Assembly: GCF_010093815.1 (NCBI RefSeq)
Contig: NW_022985558.1
Location: 1,217,459-1,281,458, forward strand
Direction of reading: 5' to 3'
Length of the DNA stretch: 64,000 nucleotides
Origin: Pseudovirgaria hyperparasitica
Taxonomy: Eukaryota > Ascomycota > Dothideomycetes > Acrospermales > Acrospermaceae
Shown here: one piece after another, positions 10,632-22,800 of the stretch
Numbering within the stretch: the stretch's first letter is position 1
Layout of the letters: each line of letters opens with the position of its first letter
Notes under the pieces: generated by a model
The model's database searches: none
Seen by the model: only the letters and a program-made list of their open reading frames with translations
What the model was told of the DNA's origin: nothing
Made by a program: the position numbers and the translations under genes

Positions 10632-13424
10632 TCATTCGTAGAGATCCATCGGCGCGTCATCCACATCCTCAATCTCATGAATCGCATCTTCCTCGTCCCA
10701 CATCTCACTATCCTCACTGTCTGAGTCTCCATGGTTTGGCTCGACGTAGATATGTCCGTCATCCAATCTGACTCTCGCTGTTTCACCATCCTTTATACTG
10801 CCTCTCAAAATGAGTACGGCCATTCTGTTGAGGACTTCCTTCTCGATCAGTCGCGCAAGCGGACGAGCACCATAGGCAGGCGAGTAACCAGCAGAACCAA
10901 GGTAGTCTCGCACTTCGTCTGTGAGATCGATCTTGACATTGCGGCCATTGGAGTAAAGCCGCTTCTGTATCTCGCTCATGCGCACGTCGACGATCTTGCG
11001 AATCTCGCGTTTCGTAAGACGATTGAAGATGACTATCGAAGAAATTCGATTGAGGAACTCGGGCAGAAAGTAGTTTCGGAGTGCGCCCATTACCATGTCC
11101 TTCGTGGTAGGATCGATCTTTCCGTCAGCTGCGTTCGGCCTTGAGAGATATTCGGCACCGAGGTTGGACGTCATTACGACAATGCAATTTTTCGCATCGA
11201 CCACACGACCTTGACCGTCAGTAATTCGACCGTCGTCCATGAGTTGTAGAAGAACAGTGAGAACTTCTTTTGCAGCTTTCTCGACCTCGTCAAATAGCAG
11301 AATAGAGAAGGGACGCCGGCGCAGAGCCTCAGTAAGTTGACCACCGGCATCGTGGCCTACGTAGCCAGGGGGTGCACCAATCATACGGCTGAGTGAATGA
11401 CGTTCTTGGTATTCGGACATATCGAACCGAATCATAGCTTTAGCGTCATCGAACAGGAACTCGGCCAAGGCTTTCGTGAGTAACGTCTTACCAGTTCCGG
11501 AAGGACCACAGAAGAGAAAACTTGGGGGTTGGTTTGGATTCGCAAGGCCAGAACGTTGTAGTCGGATTGCGTTCGACACAGATACAACAGCTTCTTTCTG
11601 GCCAACAACGATTTCTCCGAGATGTCTCTCCATCTTCAAGAGCTTGTCTTTCTCTGTTGTCCTTAGCCGCGTGACAGGGATACCTGTCCACCGAGCAACG
11701 ATCTCATTGATCTGGTCTGGACCAACTGCATCAGTAATAAGTGCATCGCCAGGTTGTGACCCGCGACGGTTGTACATCTCCTCGTCTGATCTGGCTTTCT
11801 CGAGTTCAAGCGTTGCTATACGAGTTTCGACGTCCGGTATGGCGTAGTACTTCAGGTCTGAAGCAGTTTGAATATCGCGAACACGCTCTGCTTCCGCGAG
11901 TTTGACTTTGAGTTGATCGAGCTTGATCTTGGCTTCTTGGATATCATGACCACGTGCCTTCTCGCTCTCGTACTTTTCTCGAAGAGGCTTTAGCTCTTCT
12001 TCACAGTTGGCAGCCTCAGCCTTGGCTTCGCGCAGTCGGGTTTTGGCAGCCTCGTCCTTCTCATTCGAAAGAGCATGAATTTCAATTTGTAGTTGTTGAA
12101 GACGCCTCTCTAGATTATCGATAATTTCTGGCTGTGATTCTCGTGTGACACGCACAGCTGCAGCAGCTTCATCTATCAGGTCCACGGCAGAGTCAGGGAG
12201 CCGTCTTTGAGTGAGATACCTGGCTGCAAGTGTGGCTGCTGCTACTATAGCACCGTCCTGAATGGTAACACCATGGTGGGTCTCGTACCGCTCCTTGAGA
12301 CCACGAAGAATGGAGACGGTTTCCGGGATCGAAGGCTCTTTCACAATGACCTGTTGAAATCGACGTTCGAATGCAGCATCCTTCTCGATGTACTTACGGT
12401 ATTCCGAGAGTGTGGTGGCACCAATACAGTGCAGTTGACCCCGGGCAAGCATGGGCTTGAGCAGATTTGCGGCATCCATACCACCCTCACCAGATGTACC
12501 AGCTCCCATGAGTAAGTGCACTTCGTCGATAAAAAGTACAATCATTTCCTTGGCGTCCTCTATTTCTTTCAGGACCCCTTTCATTCTTTCCTCGAATTCT
12601 CCTCGGTATTTGCTGCCAGCAACAAGACCACCAACATCGAGAGATAAGAGTCGACATGCGGCAAGATTGGCTGGGACGTCTGCGTTGACAATCCGTAAGG
12701 CGAGGCCTTCGATGACTGTGGTTTTGCCAACACCAGGCTCACCAATGAGGACGGGATTGTTCTTTGTCCGTCGCGAAAGAATTCGAATGACTCTGCGCAT
12801 CTCTTCCTCCCGACCTATGACCGGGTCAATCTTTCCTTCTCTTGCCATGGCAGTCATGTCTATTGTGAATTTCTTGAGGTTTTCGTTCTCTGCTTCATCG
12901 TCTGCGGTCTTGGAATCTACGCGCTTTGTACCCCGAATCTGTGTGATAGCTTCATCGATAAGCTTAGATTTCGGTACATTTGCTTCAGCCAGACATCGTT
13001 CTACGGTGGAATCATGAATGAGCGCTTGGATGAGATGATCTATAGCTATGTAGCTGTCTTTCTGAGTCTTAGAGAGGTCGTTTGCAGAACGCAGAAGCTT
13101 TGAGAATCCAGGTGATATTGAGACATGATCTGGAGGAGGTTCTTGGGCGGGTAACCGAACTAATGATTTCTTCAATGCTCGGTCGAGTAGTTGCGGGTCG
13201 CCATGGGCGCGCTCAACCACTTGTCTGAATAGCGGCGCTGCCGCTGCAGCATGCGAGTCGTGTGTCTTCGTTTGCTGATCTTTTGACTGGTCGGGAGGAG
13301 GATCTATAAGGGATACGGCGAGGTGTAAAGGGACCAGTTGTGAGTGGGCATATTGAGTAGCTAAATCTTGGGCATCAGCCAGGGCTTTCGAAGCCCTGTC
13401 TGTGAATTGCATGCCAGAAGTCAT
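10632..13424 (-). CDS. hsp104: Heat-shock disaggregase Hsp104 (ClpB family)
   Basis: Intronless 930-residue protein, as usual for fungal heat-shock genes that must be expressed when splicing fails. The N-terminal Clp domain begins MQFTDRASKALADAQDLA. AAA1 has Walker A GEPGVGKTT and Walker B IVLFIDEVHLL. A middle coiled-coil domain follows (about 410-530). AAA2 has Walker A GPSGTGKTLL and Walker B ILLFDEVEKA. The acidic C-terminal tail ends DDAPMDLYE, the form of cytosolic Hsp104 rather than mitochondrial Hsp78. The hexamer threads aggregated proteins with Hsp70/Hsp40. I start at the ATG of MTSGMQ; an upstream in-frame ATG adds 24 residues of poor quality. A perfect heat-shock element lies about 190 bp upstream. 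Confidence 0.97.
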   Translation of the reverse strand: MTSGMQFTDRASKALADAQDLATQYAHSQLVPLHLAVSLIDPPPDQSKDQQTKTHDSHAAAAAPLFRQVVERAHGDPQLLDRALKKSLVRLPAQEPPPDHVSISPGFSKLLRSANDLSKTQKDSYIAIDHLIQALIHDSTVERCLAEANVPKSKLIDEAITQIRGTKRVDSKTADDEAENENLKKFTIDMTAMAREGKIDPVIGREEEMRRVIRILSRRTKNNPVLIGEPGVGKTTVIEGLALRIVNADVPANLAACRLLSLDVGGLVAGSKYRGEFEERMKGVLKEIEDAKEMIVLFIDEVHLLMGAGTSGEGGMDAANLLKPMLARGQLHCIGATTLSEYRKYIEKDAAFERRFQQVIVKEPSIPETVSILRGLKERYETHHGVTIQDGAIVAAATLAARYLTQRRLPDSAVDLIDEAAAAVRVTRESQPEIIDNLERRLQQLQIEIHALSNEKDEAAKTRLREAKAEAANCEEELKPLREKYESEKARGHDIQEAKIKLDQLKVKLAEAERVRDIQTASDLKYYAIPDVETRIATLELEKARSDEEMYNRRGSQPGDALITDAVGPDQINEIVARWTGIPVTRLRTTEKDKLLKMERHLGEIVVGQKEAVVSVSNAIRLQRSGLANPNQPPSFLFCGPSGTGKTLLTKALAEFLFDDAKAMIRFDMSEYQERHSLSRMIGAPPGYVGHDAGGQLTEALRRRPFSILLFDEVEKAAKEVLTVLLQLMDDGRITDGQGRVVDAKNCIVVMTSNLGAEYLSRPNAADGKIDPTTKDMVMGALRNYFLPEFLNRISSIVIFNRLTKREIRKIVDVRMSEIQKRLYSNGRNVKIDLTDEVRDYLGSAGYSPAYGARPLARLIEKEVLNRMAVLILRGSIKDGETARVRLDDGHIYVEPNHGDSDSEDSEMWDEEDAIHEIEDVDDAPMDLYE

Positions 13425-14430
13425 GATCGCAAGACAATATTGCAACACGAACTTTGGAGCGTGAATATGTGTAGTATATCTAGAACCAAAACGCAAGAAT
13501 GCAAACGTGCAGTGCGCGTGTGAATATATACTTTCCGGGACAACAAAGCAAGAAACTTGGTGAGGCTGCTACTCCCTGCTCGTGCAAGGTAGAAGGTTCT
13601 AGCTATGTCGGGAAGGTTCTGGAACACCGCTCTGCATAACACAAGGCATGTACCTTCGTTGAGAGATCTAGCAGAGCATAAAGCTTCAAGACTTATTCCA
13701 TTGCCTTGGATGAGAGTGACTACGATGCGATCCACACTCAAGAAATGAACATTATTCGTGATTTTGTTCAGAGACTCACCCTCCCGAGGTTTCCATACCT
13801 AGCCTGTTTACAGTTTAGCGGGAGAAAAGGTGGGGTATCTGATTGGGCAGCCTGGCTTCAGGGGATACGTCACTTGCTCGAGCCCCGCGTTTAAGGCTAA
13901 ACGCTGCTATTCACTTCCACTTCCCTCGTTCGCAGTCTTTCGCATCGCTCTGGGGCGGAGAATTGGGTAGATACTTACTTGTACCTGTTGTAGGTACTCA
14001 GTTGCGACACTACGATATTTCACCAGCTATCCACTATGCATTCCATACGGCCCTCACTTGCCAATGTTCAACCAGTTTCAAAAGACCCGTAGCCCCTGAA
14101 ATGCCCCTTACAACGAACCTCATACCAATACCTGTAGACCGAACCTAGCTGCACAACAGTAGAGCTTTGAATTGATCTGTGTTTATGTTCTGAACGATAA
14201 TGAATACGACCGCTTCTCGTTCTCCCGACGATGTTACCCCGCATGACAATGCTGCGCATGAATGCACCATTTCCCCGCAATCTGATGGACTAGTACCAGG
14301 GATCGGGATAGTAAAGCAGGCTGTTCCACAGAGGTCGACATCATATATATACAGGCAACAAGTTAGCACATACATCCTGGATATTTCGTGTACTCCTTTC
14401 GCTCTTTGTTCTAGAAACCTAACAACGACT
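13425..14430. promoter_or_regulatory. Divergent region hsp104 / GH1 glucosidase
   Basis: This 1.0 kb stretch separates two outward-facing genes and holds both promoters. It contains heat-shock elements at 13591-13625, listed separately. Small open frames are present but resemble nothing known. A TATATATA-like stretch sits at about 14344-14351, about 85 bp before the glucosidase ATG. Confidence 0.55.
13591..13625. promoter_or_regulatory. Heat-shock elements
   Basis: GAA-nn-TTC-nn-GAA occurs perfectly at 13612-13624 (GAAGGTTCTGGAA). A second two-unit element, GAAGGTTC, lies at 13592-13599, 20 bp away and in the same register. This is the canonical trimeric binding site for heat-shock factor Hsf1. 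It is about 190 bp upstream of the hsp104 start codon, a normal position for a regulatory element. Confidence 0.8.
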
Positions 14431-16315
14431 ATGTTACTGCCAAACGCCGTAGCGGCTTTGATATTTGTCGGTTTAGCACTTTCTCTACTGTCAAACGCAA
14501 CTATAAACTCATTGACTTCATCACAAACCACGATCGTACCATCTTCGACTAACATTGGAGCATCCATTACCACAAATGTGGAACTTTCCCTCGAAGGTAA
14601 GTCTCATATAATGGGGAGACGACGCCTCAAGAGCGAGAACATACATACCTGTATATCGCGTTGATGTATGCATACAGATGTTTGGAATGTTTTCGTTGGG
14701 CCAGTATCTGTGGCCGAGGTCAACACCACAGTTGCCCCAACGCCGGTACCCTCTTCAGAATTAGTCCCTCCACCACCACTATACTTCGCTCCTTTTCCAA
14801 GAGGCCAGCAGGTACCTTTGCAAACAAAGAACGAGAGTTGGTCTTTCCCGAGGGATTTCTGGTGGGGATTCGCTAGTGCTGCATATCAAGTTGAGGGCGC
14901 GGTCAAGGATGAAGGCAGGGGCCCTAGCATCTGGGACGTCTTGACCCATCGTGCCACAAATTTTGTGGTTAATAATGATACGGGAGATATTGCAAACAAC
15001 CAGTACTATCTTTACAAGCAGGACATCGCCCGAATTGCAGCTGCTGGAACCAAAGCTTACTCCTTCTCTATATCCTGGTCGCGTATTTTCCCATTTGGAT
15101 CGGGCGCCGTCAACGAAGCCGGCTTACGCCACTACGACGATTTGATACAGACATGTCATGACTATGGCGTTGAGCCAATCGTCACATTATACCACTGGGA
15201 TCTTCCCATGATCCTTCAAAACAGTTATGGAGGCTGGCTCAGTGACAAAATAGTCCCTGACTTCACCGAATACGCCCGCATCGCCTTCTCACGCTGGGGC
15301 GGCAAAGTACGAACATGGTTCACTATGAACGAGCCCCTTGTTTTCTGTGGAACGTACCCCTTACCCAATGGCTACTTCAAAAATACAAGCATTCCCACAT
15401 GGCAACAGAAGTACTTTTGTGGCCACAATGTGCTTCTATCCCACGCAAGCGCATATCACGTCGGGAAAGCCTTGTATCCGAACATCTCCATCAGCATCAA
15501 GACAAACGGTGGCTACAAGGTCCCACTCACAAATTCTTCCGCCGATGCAGAGGCTGTGCAGCGCGCGTGGGACTTCAACGAAGGCTGGTTTGCCAACCCC
15601 CTGTTTATCAATGGCGACTATCCACAGTCGTACAAAGACTATGTCTCGGCTTTTCTCCCGGATTTCACACCTGAACAGTCTGCGTTGATCAACGACTCAT
15701 GCGACATTTTCGCGCATGACGCTTACACATCGTCATTCTACTTCGCGCCTGACGCTGGCATCGACGGCTGCCTAGCAAACAGTTCCAACCCACTGTATCC
15801 TGGCTGCTTCAACAGCTCCAACACATACGCCACAGACGCTGGTGGATGGAACATTGGCCCGGCAGCTGATCCTGGTGCACCGTGGCTGCACAAAGCGACG
15901 GATTGGGTACCCACATTTCTGCACTACATCCAAGATACATGGAAGCCGCGCGGTGGGATCGCAGTGTCGGAATTTGGCATGGCGGAGCCATTTGAGAGTC
16001 TGAAGACGATTCGAGCAGATATCCTAAGTGACCCAGTACGGAGCAGTTACTATCGGGACTACATGCAGGCTATTTTAATTGCCATTAGTGAGGGAGTGAA
16101 TGTGGTTGGGAGCTTAGCATGGAGTATTGTCGATAACTTGGAATGGAACCAAGGTTACTCTGTGAAGTTTGGGGTGCAAGTGAGTATGGGCTTACTGAGA
16201 GCTTGTCAGACCGCTGATCGATATAAAGTACGTGAATCTCACGACACAGGAACGATACTTCAAAGCCAGCTTTTTCGAGTATATCAATGCATTCAAGACA
16301 TACCAGGAACAGTAG
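14431..16315 (+). CDS. GH1 beta-glucosidase
   Basis: Three exons, 14431-14596, 14678-16179 and 16229-16315, encode 584 residues. A hydrophobic signal sequence (VAALIFVGLALSLLSN) is followed by a Ser/Thr/Pro-rich linker of about 80 residues. The GH1 barrel starts at SFPRDFWWGFASAAYQVEG, the family N-terminal signature. The acid/base glutamate is in WFTMNEPLVF and the nucleophile in GGIAVSEFGMAEP. The aglycone-site region is SLAWSIVDNLEWNQGYSVKFG. The last intron is only 49 bp; after it, YVNLTTQERYFKASFFEYI matches the expected GH1 C-terminus. Reading through that intron gives a different tail to a stop at 16380. It is probably secreted or wall-anchored and releases glucose from beta-glucosides. 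Confidence 0.93.
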
Positions 16316-18160
16316 AATACCTTGAATATATCTCAACTGGTACACCAAGTAATGGTTTCCGAGCTGACTTTCTCATCTGAGTGCTTTCAAGACACATATT
16401 ACACATGAATTCGGAACGTTGAAATATGCTCTGCTAAGTAAGTATCCACACAGAAGTGCTGTTCCCATTCAGTATGCAAGATCTGAAAGCAGAAATAATT
16501 CTGAAATGCTCCCATGGTCGTATTTAAATGTGCACACCCAGATGGCAAGAGCTATTCATCCACTCAGAATGTTGTAACAGTAGACCTCATGGACTGTTTG
16601 AAGCAGATGGTAAGTCTGATTATCCCAGTGGGCGAAATTGGCCTCGACAATTGGGCTCAAGCAGAAGAAGGATGAATAAAACTAACCAGCTATCAAGAGC
16701 ATTCTGTTCCAAAGTTACGTCAAGGGACGACAATCTCTGAATAAGAGCTGTTGGAACAGCATTGACCATGTCGGGCGTGATATCCACCGCTACGCGGAGA
16801 TGAAACTTGCGCAGCAGCGGTGCAATTAAGCAGTATTAGGTCCTCTAACACGGATATGTCGTGGTTGATAAAGTTCAGGAATCCGTCATAGAAGACCATG
16901 AAATCAATCTGGAGAGCCTCCAGAATCATGATCTCTGCCTCATATAGCTGCAAGTTTCCAAGACCGAGCAATGCTCCCTGTTTTAGGGTAAGTCTCTGAA
17001 TCAGATTGTCAGGGCTTCATAGGCGAGTTCTATTGAGTGGACTATATGCTGCCTGTCTCAGTAGAGAGTGTCGTAACTATGCAAGGCTTCTCCCTGAAGT
17101 TGATAAAGGTCTGACCTCAGTGATGGAAACCATGAGTCCCTAAAGGCTTAGCAGTACAACTATTGATCGGTATCGCTGGGACTCTGTAAACATATGGACA
17201 TACCTATGTCCTTCTGCCTCCAATCAACATAAAAGACATCATATACCTCAGAGTCTTATGGATCGCCTATGCCCTAGATATACAACTACTGGATGAGTAA
17301 GTTTCCTCCACCACTATTAACCCCTGCGGAGAGCATGACTATTTGTGTACATAGAACTCATACTACGATCGAATCACCGTACACACGCCTGATTATCAAC
17401 ACATTGTTTCCACGGTTTACTATAATTACACAAGAATCTGACACCTTCCAGAAAACTACACCTTAAAAAAAGGCCGTTTATGTCATCTGTAAGATCATAT
17501 GCGTTTGAGATGCTCTCCTCAGTCATTATTTTGCACCACTAACCAGACTTCTCAATCTCCGGGCTAGATTGAGTATGAAATCGTCGAAAAAAGCCTTGAC
17601 GGCCTACTCTGCATGGCTCGTCAAAGCCAAAGGAGCTAATTCACGGGAACCTCTCCCACATGGACCTTTAGAGTTGAGTTGACAAAGATGCAGAAGAATT
17701 GCATTCGTTTTTGGCCTACGAAACAGCCTTAATATCTGTCAGAAGAAGCTGGAGAGCGCGCTTAATGAAATGGAATGAAGGCTAGGTCATGGCTTGCCGC
17801 CTGGGAAGACCAATTCGCGCTTTTTGACGAGAATGAGTAAATGTCCTCAGTCGTAGAGGTCATCGTTGGTTAGCGTCTATATACAAGCGTGATAGACATC
17901 GTTGCAGTGTTGCAGTGATGACAATTGAGACGAGATAGAGTGGTATGACTACATCCTGACTACTTTGAATGTGATAGCCCAAGAATGTGTTGAGACAAGC
18001 AAATCGTGACAGTATCAAAGCCTGTTAAGCATTCTGTGCTTCCTTGAATTGAACATTTTGGTGTTCATACGTGAACTGTGTAAATTCTTCGTGCCAGGCA
18101 CATCAAAAGAGGAGGTTTATCTTGTCCTTATTGGTTGTTTCAGTCATTGCTATCAACACA
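16316..18160. other. Gene-poor gap
   Basis: 1.8 kb between the GH1 stop and the SDR stop. Apart from a possible gene relic at 16620-16977, I see no supported coding sequence, RNA gene or repeat. The base composition of 17.1-18.1 kb is ordinary to slightly AT-rich. Confidence 0.5.
16620..16977 (-). pseudogene. Unrecognised gene remnant
   Basis: Two protein-like stretches lie end to end in different frames on the minus strand. The first (from 16977, just after a CTAAAACAG acceptor-like site) reads ALLGLGNLQLYEAEIMILEA and continues to about 16835. The second, overlapping it, contains LLRKFHLRVAVDITPDMVNA and runs to a stop at 16620. Both have amphipathic, gene-like composition, but neither has a good start. 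I do not recognise the family. It may be a decayed gene or an unusual spliced gene. Confidence 0.25.
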
Positions 18161-19071
18161 TCATAATATTTTTGTCGAACCTCCGCTCGCAGAGATTACG
18201 CTGCCTGTGATCCACCGACTAGCTTCACTGGCTAGGAACCCCACCACGTTCGCTATATCGTCGGGTTCACCAATCCTCCGTGCTACGTTGATCTTCGCTG
18301 ACTCGCGCGACAGTATTGAGTCGCGTAGACGTTTATCCATGTTTTTTACCAGCCCCGTGTCTGTCAGACCTGTGCTCACGCTGTTTACCGTCGTACCCTC
18401 CATACCCCTGCGAAGCCCTAGTTCCTCCGCAAGTGTACGCACAGCCGACTCCATTGCTGCCTTGGACGCGCTGTACATCAACCCGCCTGGCCGCGACAGA
18501 CGGGCGGCTTCCGACGACATGAATATGATGCGACTGGAGGGCTGGAAGAAGGGAAGTAGACTCTGTACGATGCGTAGGGGTGTCTCCACGTTCGCGACGA
18601 GGTTGCGGTAGATGTGGTCCTCGTCCATGTCTTCGATCGTCTTGCGCTCCGCCAGTGAAGCATTTAGAACTAGTATATCAACGCGATTGTTGAACGAGAC
18701 CTCGAGGAGGCCTGTGAGAGTGTGGCAGAAGCGCTCTGGATCCGTGAGGTGCGCGACGCATGCTTCGAGGAGTGGCGGCTTGAGATTACCGGTTGCGCGA
18801 TAAGCGTTGAATATCGAGTCTTGTAGGGAGATGATATGCGCATTGTAGGTCACGTCGCACGAGCATGTACCAAGCACATGGCACCCACGCAAAGCAAGAT
18901 TAAGCGCGATGGCACGGCCAATGCCTCGTGAGGCTCCACTGGGTTGAAGGTCAGTATGAAAGCTTTACATGCTATGCGGCGTAGGTGACAGTGTTGTGCG
19001 TACGTGACGACGGCAGTCTTGCCGACTAAGTCCTGTGTGAGCACTTTCACCACAGCTGGCCCAGTCTCCAT
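18161..19071 (-). CDS. Short-chain dehydrogenase/reductase
   Basis: Two exons, 19071-19004 and 18938-18161, encode 281 residues. The Rossmann nucleotide-binding motif TGASRGIG is assembled across the intron (KTAVVT / GASRGIGRAIALNLALRG). The active-site YSASK motif is present (GGLMYSASKAAMESAVRTL) with an upstream catalytic serine in IIFMSSEAARL. The usual NNAG structural motif reads LNAS here. The end, GSVISASGGSTKIL, fits classical SDRs, which usually have DGG there. It is an NAD(P)-dependent oxidoreductase of unknown substrate. An in-frame ATG 21 codons upstream would add a basic N-terminus; I prefer the ATG of METGPAVVKVL. Residues about 34-60 after the glycine motif are longer than usual. 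Confidence 0.88.
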
Positions 19072-19810
19072 GCTTTGCCAAAGCGGAAGCCTCGGACCTC
19101 GTGGGAATAGCGATTCTCTTCGAGTGTTGTTCAACTTTCTTGTTGATCGGTACCTGCAGTTGTAACCTCTGATCCAGCATGATTAGCAGCAGCGAGACCT
19201 CTCAGGCGATACAACCAGCGGCTATTCGGACGTTGGAAACCCGCAGCGAGCTTCTTGGCTAGTGCATGATGGAATTGGATGGCTTGTGAGAGCGCGCAGG
19301 GCTGATCGGCATGAAAGCTGGAAGTCTACGTCGCAAGTGTATACTAAGTTAATATTAAAAATAATGTAGCTCTTTTTTGGGTGTGATGCTTTGTACGCCG
19401 ACAGTTCTGAACAACTCCTGCATCGAAGCTCCAAATCTAATCTAGGGCTGATCTAATTCAAGAACCTTATGCTGGGGTTCCCGGCAGGATTGCTGCAGCG
19501 AGCTTCACGCCTAAAATTCTCTCTCACGTGCAGCCTTTACTTGATGGAGTGGGCATGCTAGGCTCTAGAGAGTTAGTGGGGGCTAAGACAGCTGCTGCGA
19601 CGTGTGTCCCGTTCAACACGATACTCCTATACTGTGTCTCGGCGTCTCGCATTCAACTCTGCATCCTCCACAAACATCTCCATCTCCCTCCGCTTTTGTT
19701 GGCGTTGGTCCTTTTACTTCTTCTAATACGTGGACGCAGTTCTTCTTCAACCTCTAATACCTTGAATTCTGTCCTCTGATTGATGCCGACCCGGCCGCAG
19801 CTGCGCAACC
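19072..19810. promoter_or_regulatory. Divergent region SDR / clathrin
   Basis: This is the promoter region for the SDR gene and the clathrin heavy chain gene. The 200 bp before the clathrin ATG are pyrimidine-rich, consistent with a transcription start and 5' leader. The open frame there reads a leucine-rich string with no family resemblance. Confidence 0.5.
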
Positions 19811-22800
19811 ATGGCTCAACGGCTACCCATAAAGTTTACTGAGCTCCTGTCGGTGAGCATATTTGGTCGCGGCTCTTCAATTGATGTATGCTAACTTGGT
19901 ATACCTGTAGCTACCTAGTCTTGATGTCCCTGTACGTTATTTCTCACCGGGCGAGCTCGAAAAAAGTTGCGCTGCGTCTGCCTGATGGAAAGCTAACACG
20001 TCAACAGCAAAGTGCCATAGGTTTCAATTCTTGCGTAAGTCAACAAACATCACATCTCGCATCAGGAGGAGTCTCTAAACACTCCGATAGACATTAGAAT
20101 CGGATCACTTCATTTGTGTGCGACAACAGGCCGATGCGAGTGCCTCTCCCGAAGTCGTCATTATCGAACTGAAAAATGGCAACAATATCGTCCGAAGGCC
20201 CATCAAGGCTGACAGTGCCATCATGCACTGGAATCGCAAGATCATCGCCCTGAAAGCCCAGCAGCGGACGCTTCAAATATTCGATCTGGACGCGAAGCAA
20301 AAGCTGAAATCTGCTACCATGACTGAAGACGTGGTCTTTTGGAAATGGTTCAGCCCCAGTAGCTTAGGCTTGGTTACGGATACTAGTGTATACCATTGGG
20401 ATATTTTTGATGCCAACCAAGCTGCGCCACAGAAAGTCTTCGAGCGCAATCAAAACCTCAGCGGTTGTCAAATTATCAACTACCGTGTCAGCGATGACGG
20501 CGAATGGATGGTGGTCGTTGGTATTTCGCAACAGCAGGGACGAGTGGTGGGTGCTATGCAGCTATACTCAAGAGCGCGAGGAATCAGCCAGGCTATCGAG
20601 GGTCACGCTGCGGCATTCGGTACTCTCCGTCTGGAGGGCGCTCCCGCAGACACAAAACTTTTCACCTTCGGCGTGCGAACGGCCACCGGCGCCAAGTTAC
20701 ACATTGTTGAGGTCGACCACAATGCCTCAAACCCCCAATTCACCAAACGCAATGTGGATGTCTATTTCCCTCCTGAGGCTACAAATGACTTCCCAGTCGC
20801 AATGCAGGTTTCGCAAAAATACAGCATCATCTACTTAGTGACAAAGTATGGATTTATCCACCTGTACGACCTGGAGACCGGTACATGCATCTTCATGAAC
20901 CGCATTTCGAGCGACACGATCTTCGTCACATCTCCCGACGAGGAGTCAACAGGAATTGTGGGTGTGAACCGCAAGGGTCAAGTCCTCCAGGTTAGCGTGG
21001 ACGAGGCCAATATAATCCCATACCTGCGACAGAACCCTGCGAATTCCGAATTAGCGTACAAACTTGCTTCAAGAGGAGGACTTCCAGGCGCAGACAACCT
21101 ATATGAAGAGCGTTTCCAAAACCTGTTGAACCAGCAACAGTTCGGCGAGGCAGCGAAGGTAGCCGCCAATTCCCCGAGGGGATTTCTTCGCACTGCTCAG
21201 ACTATCGAACGGTTCAAGTCTATTCCTGCGCAAGGCGGCCAGCTCTCTGTCATCCTGCAATACTTTGGTATGCTATTAGACAAAGGTTCTTTGAATAAAT
21301 ATGAGACACTGGAATTGGCAAAGCCTGTCCTTGCACAAAATCGTAAGCATTTGATCGAGAAATGGCTCAAAGAAAACAAGCTGGACTGCTCAGAGGAGCT
21401 GGGTGATATTGTGCGACTTCACGACCTCAGTATTGCTCTGCAAATCTATCAGAAGGCTGGTGTACAAAACAAGGTTGTGGCTGCTATGACGGAACTTGGA
21501 CAATTCGATCAAATTCTGGCGTATTGTGGCGAAACAGGATATCAAGCCGATTTCACAGTCCTGCTGCAAAATATCGTCCGCCTCAACCCTGACAAGGCTG
21601 TGGAGTTTGCGACTGGCCTAGCAAAGAACCCCAATGGCCCACTAGTCGATCTCGACCGTGTGGTAGACATTTTCCAATCCCAGGGCATGATTCAGGGCGC
21701 TACAGGTTTCTTGCTCGATGTCCTCTCGAACAATCAGCCTGAGCAAGCAAATCTCCAGACTAAATTGCTGGAGATGAATCTGTTGAACGCACCGCAAGTC
21801 GCCGATGCCATCTTGGGCAATGAGATGTTTAGCTACTATGATAAGCCAAGAATCGCACAATTGTGTGAGAATGCGGGACTACTCACTCGTGCTTTGGAGC
21901 ATACTGAGGACCCGGCCGTCATTAAGCGCATCATCGTTCGAACCGATCAGATTCCCGAGGAGTGGCTTATCAACTACTTCAGCAAACTTACTCCAGAGCT
22001 TTCTTTGGAGTGTATGGATGAGATGTTGAAAGTCAACATCCGCCAAACCTTGCAGGCTGTAGTTCGAATCGCCCAAAAGTATTCCGATATTCTGGGACCC
22101 CAGAACATCATCAACATGCTCGAGAAGTATAAGACTGCCGAGGGCTTGTACTTCTACCTTGGTGCCATTGTGAATCTTAGCGAGGACGAAGATGTGACGT
22201 TCAAGTACATTGAGGCTGCTACGAGGATTGGTCAGCTCAACGAAGTGGAGCGCATCTGTCGCGAGAGTCAATACATCAATGGTGAAAAAGTGAAGAACTT
22301 CCTCAAAGAAGCCGAGCTCACCGAGCAGTTGCCACTGATCATCGTTTGCGACCGATTCAACTTCATCCACGATCTCGTTTTGCACTTGTACAAGAAGCAA
22401 CAATTCAAGTCGATCGAGGTATACGTTCAACGTGTCAATCCCTCTAGGACACCAGCTGTTATCGGTGGTCTCTTGGATGTGGATTGTGATGAGAGCATCA
22501 TTAAAAATCTGCTGACCTCGGTGAACGCTGCGTCTGTTCCCATAGACGAGCTTGTTGCAGAAGTAGAGTCGCGCAATCGGTTGAAGCTCCTTCTACCGTT
22601 CCTAGAAGCAACTTTGGCTAGTGGCAACACTCAACAGGCTGTGTACAATGCGTTGGCTAAGATCTACATTGACTCGAACAACAACCCCGAAGCTTTCTTG
22701 AAGTCTAACGATCTATATGATACCCTTGTTGTCGGTAAATATTGTGAGAAACGCGATCCCAATCTTGCCTTCATTGCGTACCAAAAGGGACAGAATGACT

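Noticed and set aside
12451-13017. 188-codon plus-strand open frame
   Set aside because: Antisense to hsp104; no family resemblance.
18135-18611. 158-codon plus-strand open frame
   Set aside because: It is the antisense shadow of the SDR exon, which has clear motifs on the minus strand.
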